From Aegilops tauschii subsp. strangulata (taxonomy: Eukaryota > Streptophyta > Magnoliopsida > Poales > Poaceae), in the NCBI RefSeq assembly GCF_002575655.3, contig NC_053035.3, positions 375,697,792-375,761,791 of the forward strand: 64,000 nt of DNA, read 5' to 3'. Below the pieces are notes generated by a model. The model saw nothing but the letters and a program-made list of their open reading frames with translations, did no database searches and was not told where the DNA came from. This document shows positions 37,331-49,262 of the stretch, in pieces; the first letter of the stretch is position 1; each line of letters begins with the position of its first letter. Both the position numbers and the translations under genes were made by a program.

Positions 37331-38091
37331 CGCTTGATCACAGTGATAGAAAGGGAACCGACACGTATGTACCGTTGCTACTAAGGATAAAAAGATGGGA
37401 TCTATATCTCACGCAATAGATAAACGGATCTTGTCTACATCATGTCATCGTTCTTATTGCATTACTCCGTTTTTCCATGAACTTAATACACTAGATGCAT
37501 GCTGGATAGCGGTCGATGTGTGGAGTAATAGTAGTAGATGCATGCAGGAGTCGGTCTACTAATCTTGGACGTGATGCCTATGTAATGATCATTGCCTGGA
37601 TATCGTCATAATTATTTGAGGTTCTATCAATTGCCCAGCAGAAATTTGTTTACCCACCGTTTGCTATCTTTCTCGAGAGAAGCCACTAGTGAAACCTACG
37701 ACCCCCGGGTCTTCTTTCTCATTTATTTGCTTGCAATCTACTTTTCCTTTGCATTTTTATTCAGATCTATTGAACCAAAAATACAATAATACTTTGCTGC
37801 AATCTATTTATTTGCGATCTATTGTTTCAATCTACTACAATTTTCTGGCATCGTTACCCGAAAGGGATTGACAATCCCTTTAACACGTCGGGTTGCGAGG
37901 TGTTGTTATTTGTGTGCAGGTGTTGTTTACGTTGTGTTGCTTGGTTCTCCTACTGGTTCGATAACCTTGGTTTCTTCACTAAGGGAATTACCTACCATCG
38001 CTGTGCTGCATCATCCCTTCCTCTTTGGGGAAATACCGACGTAGTCCTAGCACAAAGGAGCTTTTCTAGCGCTATAGTCACAGAGCCATCA
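37331..38091 (+). mobile_element. 5' LTR of A, 5'-truncated (junction of copies 1 and 2)
   Basis: Matches the last ~760 bp of the A LTR (compare 2980-3739). The first ~830 bp are missing, replaced by C'. It ends CCATCA, followed by a short spacer and the primer site. Without its 5' part this LTR probably lacks much of its promoter region. Confidence 0.87.
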
Positions 38092-38102
38092 AAAGGATTT
38101 TC

Positions 38103-38120
38103 TGGCGCCGTTGCCGGGGA
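38103..38120 (+). promoter_or_regulatory. tRNA-Asp primer binding site of A (first copy)
   Basis: TGGCGCCGTTGCCGGGGA, 11 bases after the LTR end. Confidence 0.9.
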
Positions 38121-38288
38121 GGATCTTCAACATAACCAGGTTCCTAATCACAAATCTCATCTCCTCGCAATTTATTTGCCATTTGCCTCTCGTTTTCCTC
38201 TCCCCCACTTAACAAAAATTTGCCGTTTTATTCGCCTCTCTGTTTCTGTTCGCCATTTTCTCGTCAGATCTATTCTTTGCTTGCAATT

Positions 38289-38993
38289 ATGAGTGATTTC
38301 GGTATGGCACCAACAGATGATGGCCCGACTCCTAAGATTGGACGTACATGCAATCTGGATGCTAAAACTTTTATCTTGGGGCAAGGGAACATTGTGGAAA
38401 AAGAACGTATCCAAGAATTCTTCAATTGTGTGGGAAATCTGAGTCTTGATGATGCTCCTATACTTAAAGCTAGTATATCTTATGCGGATGCTATTTTAGC
38501 ACTAGTTCTGAAACTTGAAAGTAAATTTATCCGCACTCATCCTACTTTGCAAAGATTGTTTTTTGAGCTTCCCGAAATAAAGAATCCTAGAGCCAAAAAG
38601 CTAGCCACTCTCGTTCTTATGAACGAGTTTGACTACATAATTCGGGAAGCTAGGGAAATCTTTGACTTTTATGGTATGAATTGTGAAAAACCCGTGATAG
38701 ATGAAATTCTTTACAATAGTGACTATGCACTAAGGCATTTGCTTGGGGATAATAAGATCTTTGATGAGAATCCTAAAAAGGAGGTCCCCGTTCTAGAAAT
38801 AATCCAACAAGTTTTTAATAATGTTAATCAACACTATTCTTGGATTGTTGCGGGAAATCAAAGGGGTTATGATGAAAACCAACTAAGGAATGCTAAAGTT
38901 TCTATGGATAATATGTTTTATGCTGTATTTACAAAACCTCCTGATAAAAATACCCCCAAGAAAATTAAGAAGAAGAAAGATGACAAAACTTAG
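38289..38993 (+). CDS. Gag-position ORF of non-autonomous element A (234 codons)
   Basis: An intact frame begins at the ATG of MSDFGMAPTDDG. I chose this start because the upstream in-frame stretch is a pyrimidine-rich leader following the primer site, although the frame is open from 38220. It sits where gag lies in LTR retrotransposons. The protein is mostly helical-looking and acidic to neutral, with a strongly basic tail (KKIKKKKDDK), and has no CCHC zinc knuckle or protease motif. It ends shortly before the landmark GCGCTTGTTGGGAGGCAACC. It differs from the second copy at 7 sites noticed by eye, 5 of which change the amino acid, so no constraint is evident. A capsid-like role is inferred from position only. 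Confidence 0.7.
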   Translation: MSDFGMAPTDDGPTPKIGRTCNLDAKTFILGQGNIVEKERIQEFFNCVGNLSLDDAPILKASISYADAILALVLKLESKFIRTHPTLQRLFFELPEIKNPRAKKLATLVLMNEFDYIIREAREIFDFYGMNCEKPVIDEILYNSDYALRHLLGDNKIFDENPKKEVPVLEIIQQVFNNVNQHYSWIVAGNQRGYDENQLRNAKVSMDNMFYAVFTKPPDKNTPKKIKKKKDDKT

Positions 38994-39710
38994 ATCCTTG
39001 CTTTATGCCTAGCTAAGGGCGTAAAACTATAGCGCTTGTTGGGAGGCAACCCAATAAATAAAATTTCTTTTTGCTTTTTGCTTTCTGTTCTTGTGTGCTT
39101 ACACAATTTTTCTACTGGTATGATTGTGTTCTTTGTGTTTAGTTAGTGTGTGTGTCAAGTAAAGCCTTTAGGATCTTCTTGGGTGATGGTTGTTTGATCT
39201 TGCTGAAAAAGACAGAAACTTTGTGCTCACGAAAATAATGTTCATAAATCACAGAAAAGAGCATTTGCCCTGATTCTTTTTTCAGAAGATTAATATACAA
39301 ATTACCCTGGTCATCCTAATTTGGTAGAATTTTTGGAGTTCCAGAAGTATTCGCAAAAGTCATATTACTACAGACTGTTCTGTTTTGACAGATTCTGTTT
39401 TCTTTGTTTTGTGTGCTTATCGATGGCTCTTTTTCTTTGATGAGTTTTTGCTATAGAAAAGTTGGAATACAGTAGATATAATACAAAAACAAAATAAGAA
39501 TTGGTTTGATACAACACTTATAGTAGTGATTTATTTTTCTTATACTAATGGATCTCACGGAGGTTTTGTGGAGTTTTGTGTGATTGAAGTTTTCAAGTTT
39601 TGAGTTATCTTACGATGGATGAAGGAAGGATGCAAGAGCCTAAGCTTGGGGATGCCCCGGCATCCCAAGCTATTATCCAAAAATGAGCAACCAACTAAGC
39701 TTGGGGATGC

Positions 39711-40008
39711 CCCTGAGTGGCATCCCCGCTTTCTTCCAACAACTATCGGTATTTTACTCGAGGCTATATTTTTATTCGTCACATGATATGTGTTTTGCTT
39801 GGAGCGTCTTGTATGATATGTGTCTTTGCTTGTTTTATTTTGTGTTTTAATTCATCAACCCCTGAGTGGCATCCCCGCTTTCTTCCAACAACTATCGGTA
39901 TTTTACTCGAGGCTATATTTTTATCCGTCACATGATATGTGTTTTGCTTGGAGCGTCTTGTATGATATGTGTCTTTGCTTGTTTTATTTTGTGTTTTAAT
40001 TCATCAAC
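39711..40008 (+). repeat. 149-bp tandem duplication in A, copy 2 only
   Basis: 39711-39859 is repeated at 39860-40008, starting CCCTGAGTGGCATCCCC in both. The two units differ by a single noticed base (ATTCGTC versus ATCCGTC). Copy 1 has one unit. Confidence 0.93.
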
Positions 40009-41597
40009 CCTTTGTGGACACACCTATTTGAGAGAGCCAAAATTATATCCTGACTTGTTCGAATTGCTCTCTGTGCTTCACTTAAATCTTTTATGAGCTA
40101 GGACTTGCTCTAGTGCTTCACTGATATATTTTTGAGCACGGTGTGCTTTGTTATTTTTGAAGAAATGCTCTCTTGATTCACTTAGATTTATTTGAGAGTT
40201 AGTAAAATTTTGAAGAAATTCTCTCTTGCTTCACTTAAATTATTTTGAGAGAAAGAAAATTTGTTATGCTCATGATCTTCACTTATATTTGTTTGAGCTT
40301 ATGAAAAGCAACACATGAAAATTAGTCCCAAAGTGATAGATATCCAAGAAGGATAAAGTAAAAAATGTCATGAAGATCATTGGCCAAAATAAACTTGATT
40401 CTTAGTAATATTTTTGAGATATGATGATGTGATATGTGAGTAATGTTGATGAGTAATTGCGCTCTAGTAAGAATATTGGTGTTAAGGTTTGTGATTCCCT
40501 ATGCATGCACGAAAGTCAATAATCATGCAATGAAAATTATATCCTACTTGTGGTGCATTATTGGGTGTTAATTATGCTTAATGCTTGCTTATGAGATTAT
40601 TCGTTTCTTGGTTGGTCGCTTCTCAATCTTTTTGCTAGCCTTCACTTTGCACTAAGTATGGTCTCTACTTGTGCATCCAAAATCCTTTAAACCAGTTTTG
40701 CCACATGAGTCCACTATATCTACCTATATGCGGTATTCTTTTGTCGTTCTAAGCAAATTTGCATGTGCCATCTCTAATTTTCAAAATAAACTTCTCTTTT
40801 GTGTGTTTGTTTCGCTCGCGGAATGGTAACGGGTGGCTAATATTTTCCATGCTGGATGTGTTATTCTCACGATGAGTGTTTATTCAGTTGTCATTGCATG
40901 AGAGTAAGGCAAAGGTCTTAGGGATGCCCAGTCCCGAAATGCAAAAATGAATTTACTTTATGTTGTCAAATAATAAATTCCTTGGAAAGTGTTGGTATGG
41001 AGGGCACCCGTGGATACGGTTAGCCATGGAAAGTGAAAGTATGGAGGAAAAAGGAATAAACTTTATTTTCTGTTTGGGAACCGCCTATGGCATATCTAGC
41101 ATGGAAAGTGTTCGGAACTCTGAGTCGTTTTCGTCGGTGGGATGGATACACCTCCCAAAATGTTTTTATCTCTAATTTTTTTCGCTTTGAGCTCTGGCAC
41201 CTCTACAAATCCCTACTTCCCTCTGCGAAGGGCCTTTCTTTTACTTTATGCAATTTTTATTTTGAGTCTCCATCTTCTCTCATAAAAAGCACCAACTAGG
41301 AGGCGATATGATCGTACTTAAGTATTGGGTGTAGCTAATATTCGAGTGTGTTTCATGAATGGATCAATGTTTGAGCATGATGGGCTAGGGATAACTTGTT
41401 TTAGCATTGACATGGTTGCTTGTTGATATGCTTGAGTATCTAAATTATTATGTCAAAACTAGACTATTGCTTTGAATCACATAAAAGTCCAAATGTCCAT
41501 GCTATAAAGAAAAGAATATGATATGACATGATAAACAACACTCCACATCAAAAATTCTATTTTTATCACTTACCTACTCGAGGACGAGTAGGAGTTC

Positions 41598-41610
41598 AGC
41601 TTGGGGATGC
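41598..41610 (+). promoter_or_regulatory. Polypurine tract of A (copy 2)
   Basis: AGCTTGGGGATGC adjoins the LTR start at 41611. Confidence 0.85.
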
Positions 41611-43201
41611 TGATACGTCTCCAACGTATCTATAATTTTTGATTGTTCCATGATGTTTTATTATCAATCTTGGATGTTTTATAACCATTTTATAGTCATT
41701 TTTGGTACTAACCTATTGACATAGTGCCAAGTGCCAGTTGCTGTTTTTCCATGTTTTTTACTTCGCAGGAAATCAATATCAGACGGAGTCCAAATGCAAC
41801 GAAACTTCACGATGATTTTTTATGGACCAAAAGAAAGAAGTTGGGCCCTGGTTGCACCTGGGGGAGTCCCGAGGAGGGGACAACCCACGAGGGCGCTCCA
41901 GGAGGCCCAGGCGCGCCCTGGTGGGTTGTGCCCACCTCGGGTGCCCCCCGGACCGCCTCTTTGCTCTCGAAGTACCCCAAAAATCCCAGAACCCTAGAAG
42001 CGTCGACAAAATATTCATCCAGCCGCCGCAGAGTCCAGAACCACCAGATCCAATCTAGACACCATCTCGGATGGGGTTCACCACCTCCATTGGTGCCTCT
42101 CCGATGATGCGTGAGTAGTTCTTTGTAGATCTTCGGGTTCATAGTTAGTAGCTAGATGGCTTTCTCTATCTCTCGCTGAATTCTCAATACAATGGTCTCT
42201 TGGAGATCCATCTGATGTAACTCTTTTGCAGTGTGTTTGTTTGGATCTGATGAACTTTGAGTTTATGATCAGTCATATCTTTTTATATCCATGAAAGTTA
42301 TTTGAGTTTCTTTGATCTCTTATATGCATGATCTCTTATAGCCTCGTATTTCTTCTCTGATATTTGGGTTTTGTTTGGCCAACTTGATCTATTTATCTTG
42401 CAATGGGAAGAGGTGCTCGGTAGTGGGTTCGATCTTACGGTGCTTGATCCCAGTGACAGAAAGGGAACCGACACGTATGTATCGTTGCTACTAAGGATAA
42501 AAGGATGGGATCTATATCTAACACAATAGATAAACGGATCTTGTCTACATCATGTCATCGTTCTTATTGCATTACTCCGTTTTTCCACGAACTTAATACA
42601 CTAGATGCATGCTGGATAGCAGTCGATGTGTGGAGTAATAGTAGTAGATGCAGGCAGGAGTCGGTCTACTAATCTTGGATGTGATGCCTATGTAATGATC
42701 ATTGCCTGGATATCGTCATAATTATTTGAGGTTCTATCAATTGCCCAGCAGTAATTTTTTTACCCACCGTTTGCTATCTTTCTCGAGAGAAGCCACTAGT
42801 GAAACCTACGACCCCCGGGTCTTCTTTCTTATTTATTTGCTTGTGATATACTTTTCCTTTGCATTTTTATTCAGATCTATTAAACCAAAAATACAAAAAT
42901 ACTTTGCTGCACTTTATTTATTTGCGATCTATTATTTCAATCTACTACAATTTTCTGGCATCGTTACCCGAAAGGGGTTGACATCCCCTTTAACCCGTCG
43001 GGTTGCGAGGTGTTGTTATTTTTGTGCAGGTGTTGTTTATGTTGTGTTGCTTGGTTCTCCTACTGGTTCGATAACCTTGGTTTCTTCACTAAGGGAAATA
43101 CCTATCGTCGCTGTGCTGCATCATCCCTTCCTCTTTGGGGAAATACCGACGTAGTCCTAGCAGACAGGAGCTTTTCTGGCGCTATAGTCAGAGAGCCATC
43201 A
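41611..43201 (+). mobile_element. 3' LTR of A, copy 2 (1591 bp)
   Basis: Starts TGATACGTCTCC and ends CCATCA, with the same host flank (CTCAGCATCTC) as copy 1. Small indels relative to copy 1 include a shorter CT microsatellite. Confidence 0.9.
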
Positions 43202-43766
43202 CTCAGCATCTCTTGAATATGCATTAGTGCCCCTCTTATAAAAGTGTGTGCAATTTTTAGCATGATGAGGTTGCAAGTTCTTTAATTATACCTATAATCC
43301 AGTGTATCTTATACGATAGTCTGAAGCTTTTTTGCTGTTTGTAAAATGAATGCAAGTTTAGTATGATGAAAATGCAAGTAATTTAAATAGTATGATCTTT
43401 GATGAATACACACTTTTTTAAGTGAAACTTAGTATATGAACACCCCCGCATATGTTGTATGTTACTTTGGATTTTTTGCTGTTGTAGAATGTGTACACAT
43501 TTAGAATTTTGCGTATGCAATGTATCCATTGATTTTTTTAGACTACAGATATTCAAGTACTTTGCAGTAAGTAGTTGATGATATCAATAAATGCTAGTTT
43601 TATTTTTTTTTCTGCTCGCGTAATGTGTGTGCAAGTTTAGATTTATGAGTATGCATCTTTTTATTTTTATAACTGAATAACTATGCATATTAATACACCT
43701 GCACACTCCTACGGATATGATGCTTTTGTTGTTGTATAATGTATGCTTGCCATGCTACTTGTTGCC
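43202..43766 (+). other. Host-like intronic sequence (copy 2)
   Basis: Equivalent of 3740-4303, with the same degenerate repeats and no gene. Ends in TTGCC (43762-43766), the left target duplication of B. Confidence 0.6.
43762..43766. repeat. Left target site duplication of B (TTGCC)
   Basis: The matching TTGCC is at 50819-50823, just after the intact right LTR end. The 5-bp size fits an LTR retrotransposon. Confidence 0.88.
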
Positions 43767-45312
43767 TGATAATCCCCAAGTGCAGGGAATCATCGTAGCA
43801 ATTCCCAAAGGTGGAAGTGATAAGTATGGAGTGTCGAACCCACAAGGAGCTAAAGGTAAGATAAATATTCTCTCAAGTCCTATCTGCCACTGATACGACT
43901 CTACATACACCGAGCGTTTGCTTCCAACTAGAAACGAGAAATAAAACTACGTTGTGGGTATGAAGAGGATAACTTTGTATGATATCGGAGAGCTAAAATA
44001 TAAAAGTAGGTGATGTTATCATAAAGTTAGAATATATTACTAAATATTATAAATAGCGAGTGTGGAATAATGATGGATCGGTGTGCGGAATTGTCCTAGG
44101 CAATTGTTAACAAGACCGGTAGTCGTCATTGCAAATTCATATGAGGGAGAGGCATAAGCTAACATACTTTCTCTTTTTGGATCATATGCACTTATGATTG
44201 GAACTCTAGCAAGCATCCGCAATTACTAAATATCATTAAGGTAAAATCCAACCATAGCATTAAAGCATCAAGTCCTCTTTATTCCCATACGCAACAACCC
44301 CCTTACTCGGGTTTGTGTTTCAGTCACTCACCAACCCACTATAAGCGAATCATGAACGTATTGCAACACCCTACAACGGGAATCCCTCACGCTTGCGCGA
44401 CACGGAGGGCACCATAGGACAGCACCAAAATAAAACATACAACTCGTACCAATCTAGATCATCAATCAACCCAAAGACAAAGGATATCTACTCAAAACAT
44501 CATAGGATGGCAACACATCATTGGATCATAATATGTGGCATAAAGCACCATGTTCAAGTAGGGATTACAGCGGGGTGCGGGAGAGTGGACCGCGTAAAAG
44601 AGATGAGGTTGGTGATGATGGTGGTGATGTTGATGAAGACGATCACCGCGGCGATGATTCCCCTCCCGATGGCACTCCGGTGCCACCGAGAGAGAGGAGG
44701 AGAGGTTCTCCCCCTTGTGCTTCCTCCTCCATGGCCTCCCCCTAGATGGGGAGAGGTTCTCCCTCTAGTCCTTGGCCTTCATGGCGATGATGGCCCCTCC
44801 GGGATCCTCCTCCATGGCCTCCAGTGATGATGGCCCCCTCCGGCAGGGTGCCAGAGAGGGCTTAGATTGATTTCTCGTGGCTACAGAGGCTTGCGGCGGC
44901 GGAACTTCCGATCTAGGTTATTTTCTGGGGGTTTCTGTATTTGTAGGAATTTTTGGCGTTGGTTTCACGTCAGGGGGGTCTGCGAGTCGTCCACGAGGTA
45001 GGGGCCCATGCCCAGGGGGTGGGCGCGCCCCCACCCTCGTGGACAGCCCGGGACTCTTCTGGCCCAACTCTTTTGCTCCAGGGGCTTCTTTTGGCCCATA
45101 AAAAATCAACAAAAATTGGCACGTCAATTGGACTCCGTTTGGTATTCCTTTTCTGTAAAACTCAAAAACAAGGAAAAGATAGAAACTGGCACTAGGCTCT
45201 AATTTAATAGGTTAGTCCCAAAAAACATATAAAATAGCATATAAAAGATCTAAGATGGATAATATAATAGCATGAATACTTCATAAATTATAGATACGTT
45301 GGAGACGTATCA
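43767..45312 (-). mobile_element. 3' LTR of B, copy 2 (1546 bp)
   Basis: TGATAATCC at the left and GACGTATCA at the right; 10 bp shorter than the 5' LTR. Confidence 0.9.
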
Positions 45313-47614
45313 GCATCCCCAAGCTTAATTCCTGCTCGTCCTTGAGTAGGTAAATGATAAAAGAAATAATTTATGAAGTGTGAATGCTAGCAGGTGCACA
45401 AGTTTGATCAATGATAATTTCAATCACCTTTTCTAGCATCATTATATGTCATAATAGTAGCTCCTCTCATAAAAATTTTCATGATCAAGTAACAAGCTAT
45501 TCACATGTTAAAGTATAGATCATAAACTTTCTTGAAAACTAACAAACAGTGCTCTTAGTCATCAAACAATTGCAATTCATCTTATTTTCAGGAAGGGTCT
45601 ATGTCAGAGCTTTGATTTAGAAAACTCCACATACTCAACTATCATTTAATCTTTCACAATTGCTAACACTCACGTGATATTTATGGGTTCAAAGTTTTAA
45701 TCGGACACAGAGAAAGATAGGGGCTTATAGATTCACCTCCCAACCTTTTACCTCAAGGGTAATTTCAACAATAATAGTTCATGATAACTTACATCCAATT
45801 GGATATATATATCAGGATCTTTCCAACACAATGTGCTTGCCAAAGGGTAAAATGTAAAAAGGAAAGGTGAAGGTCACTATGACTCTTGCATAAGGTAGAA
45901 GATAAAAGTAAAAGATAGGCCCTTCGCAGAGGGAAGCAGAGGTTGCCATGTGCTTTTAAGGTTGGATGCACAAAATCTTAATGCAAAAGAATGCCACTTT
46001 ATATTGCCTCTTGTGATAGAGACCTTTATTATGCAGTCCGTCGCTTTTATTTCTTCCATATCACAAGTTCGTATAAAGCTTATTTTCTTCGCACTAATAG
46101 ATCATACATATTTAGAGAGCAATTTTTATTGCATGCACCGATGACAACTTACTTGAAGGATCTTACTCAATCCACAGGTAGGTATGGTGGACTCTCATGG
46201 CAAAACTAGTTTAAGGGATATTTGGAAGCACAAGTAGTATCTCTACTTGGTGCAAAGAATTTGGCTAGCATAAGGGGGAAAGGCAAGCTCAGCATGTTGG
46301 ATGATCCATGACAATATACTTTATTTCGGATATAAGAAAACATAACCCATTACGTTGTCTTCCTTGTCCAACATCAACCTTTTAGCATGTCATATTTTAA
46401 TGAGTGCTCACAATTGCAAAAGATGTCCAAGATAGTATATTTATATGTGAAATCTCTCTTCCTTCAATATTCTTTCATGAATTGTTCAAGTGACCAATTC
46501 TACGTTTGCTAACTTCCAATAAGTTTACTACCTATACTTATTATGTGTGAAGTCATTACTCCCCATGTTATAAGCATATGAAACATATATAAATGCAGAT
46601 TTATGATATTCAATTCATTCAACCATTTACTCCTAGGATATACGTGAAGCACGTGAGTAAATGACAAACTACTCCGAAAGATATAAGTGAAGAACACTGA
46701 GTAGGCAAATAATTAACTAGCCATGGGAGGATTCTTTTTCATTAAAGATTTTAGATCCAATGATTTTATTCAAACAGAAAGTAAAATTGAAAATACGCTC
46801 CAAGGAAAACACATATCATGTGACGAATAAAAATATAGCTCCGAGTAAGGTATACTGATAGTTTTGAAGACGAAAGAGGGGATGCCTTCCGGGGCATCCC
46901 CAAGCTTAGGCGCTTGAGTCTTCCTTGAATATTACCTTGGGGTGCCTTGGGCATCCCCAAGCTTAGGGTCTTTCCACTCCTTATTCTCCTCATATCGATA
47001 TCTCACTCAAAGCTTGAAAACTTCAATCACACAAAACTTAACGGAACTTCGTGAGATAGGTTAGTATGATAAAGAGTAAACCATTCACTTTGGTACTGTC
47101 AAAGACAAGGTTCATAATTGTTCTCACACAATTCCTACTGTACCATACCATTTCTACAATTTATATTGAGAAATATAAGCCATAGAAACTAGAAAACAAG
47201 CAAACTATGCAACGAAAACAGAATCTGTCAGAAACAGAACAGTCTGTAATGATCTGAACAACAACCATACTTCTGCTACTCCAAAAATTATGAGATAAAT
47301 TGGTGGACATGAGGAATTTGTCTATTAATCTTCTGCAAAAAGAATCAACTCAAAAGCACTCTTCTGTAAAAATGGTAGCTAATCCCGTGAGCACAAAGTT
47401 TCTGTTTTTTACAGCAAGATCACATTAACTCTCACCCAAGTCTTCCCAAAGGTCTTACTTGGCACTTTATTGAAACAAAAAGCTATAAAACATGATTACT
47501 AAAGTAGCTTAATCATGTAAACACACAAAAACAGTAAGGGTAAATATAGGGTTGTCTCCCAACAAGCGCTTTTCTTTAATGCCTTTTAGCTAGGCATGAT
47601 GATTTCGATGATGC

Positions 47615-48001
47615 TCACATAAAAGAAAAGAATTGAAACATAAAGAGAGCATCATGAAGAATATGACTAGAACATTTGAATCTAGCCCACTTCCTATGCC
47701 TAGGGATTTTGTGAGCACATAATTTATAGGAACAAGAATCAACTAGCATAGGAAGGCAAAACAAGCATAACTTCAAAACTTTAAGCACATAGAGAGGAAA
47801 CTTGATATTATTGCAACTCCTACAAGCATATATTCCTCCCTCATAATAATTTTCAGTAGCATCATGAATGAATTCAACAATATAACCATCACATAAAGCA
47901 TTCTTTTCATGATCTATAAGCATAGAAAATTTTCTACTCTTCACATAAGCAGAATTTTTCTCATTCGGAATAGTGGGATCACTAATTCCTAAAGTTGACA
48001 C
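47615..48001 (-). pseudogene. Decayed gag-region ORF of B, copy 2
   Basis: A longer version (about 128 codons) of the frame at 8157-8486. It is open further upstream because the codon that is TGA in copy 1 is TTA here. The frame still lacks an ATG near its start, and a stop codon lies a few codons before, so it is not a normal gene. Contains SMLIDHEKNALCDGYIVEF. Function unknown. Confidence 0.5.
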
Positions 48002-49234
48002 TCTTCCAAACCCGCTTTAGATGATAGTATTATTCATACTGCAAAATATATAAGTGAAGTTCATGGAGCATTCTACAATTAATATAGACTAACCAATATC
48101 CAAGCTCATTCTATAAAACCATACTCAAAAGATTTAAGTGAAGCACAAAGAGCATTCTATAAGGTCATACTCAAAAGATATAAGTGAAGCACATGAATCA
48201 TTATATAAATCAATGAAGGGCTATCTCATACTAGCATGGTTCTTGAAGAAAAAATAAAAACACAAAGGACACAAATCATGTGAACAAAACAAAAATTGAG
48301 GTATACAGATATTTGTTGAAGAAGAAAGATGGGATGCCAACCGGGGCATCCCCAAGCTTAGATGCTTGAGTATCCTTTGAAATATTTACTTGGGGTGCCT
48401 TGGGCATCCCCAAGCTTGAACTCTTGCCTCTCTTTATTCTTCTCATATTGATAGCTCCTCGATCTTCGAACACTTCATCCACACAAAACTTCAGCAAAAA
48501 CTTGTGAGATCCGTTAGTGTAATAAAGCAAATCACTACCTTTAGGTACTGTAATGAACTCATTATTTATTTATATTGGTGTTAAACCTACTGTATTCCAA
48601 CTTCTCTATGGTTCATACCCCCCGATACTAGCCATAGATTCATCAAAATAAGCAAACAACACACACAAAACAGAATCTATCAAAAACAGGACAGTCTGTA
48701 GTAATCTGAAAGTTTAGTATACTTATGTAACTTAAAAAATTATTAAATAAATTTGAAAATTTGAAAAATTTGTACAAAAGTAATGTGCAGAAGGTTTCAG
48801 ACCCATTTGACTTTCCAGTAAAAAATGTAAATTCATGCACTACAGCCAAAGTTTCTGTTTTTGTACTGCACATAGTAAACAAGCAATCTAATCATCCTAA
48901 AACCAAAGCTTGGCACATTATTTTTATAATACAATGGATATATACAAGGGGATAATTATTTACAGAGAAACTTCCATGAAAAATTCTACATTGTTACCGT
49001 GAGCATGAACACAAGTGCTCAAGGTCGACCCTCACTTCTTCAATGCATAACTTTCCAATCACTTCTCTTTTTGAAAAACTTTTTAGGCATGATAGGAAAG
49101 TAAATTTTTTTGTAGTTTCATTCTTTTTTTTATGTTTCACCCACAACTAAACAGAAACAAAAAGGAAAAAACAAAATCTACTTAGTGAAGAAAGCAAACA
49201 AGCACACACGAGAATATCAACCCCACGCTATTGC

Positions 49235-49252
49235 TCCCCGGCAATGGCGCCA
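49235..49252 (-). promoter_or_regulatory. tRNA-Asp primer binding site of B (copy 2)
   Basis: Same as 9767-9784. Confidence 0.85.
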
Positions 49253-49262
49253 GAAAAGAGCT

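Larger units (their letters stand above)
1..39323 (+). repeat. Copy 1 of a ~19.6-kb tandem composite unit (with 20-kb insertion)
   Basis: The sequence from 1 reappears from 39324 and again from 58946. Without the C array at 16090-36129 and one 5-bp target copy, this copy is about 19.28 kb, against 19.62 kb for copy 2. The difference is accounted for by a 149-bp tandem duplication in copy 2, a net 144-bp loss near 11320, a 73-bp loss near 13688, a 4-bp loss near 13941, and a 24-bp loss in copy 2. Position 1 lies inside element A, so the true left junction is outside the window. Confidence 0.93.
38994..41610 (+). mobile_element. Internal region of A downstream of the gag-position ORF
   Basis: About 2.6 kb with no recognised coding domain. 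It contains the conserved non-coding module also found in B (about 39060-39870), the hairpin cluster, a 149-bp tandem duplication, and the terminal polypurine tract. Unit copies 1 and 2 meet within it at 39323/39324 only by my numbering; there is no physical scar there. Confidence 0.85.
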
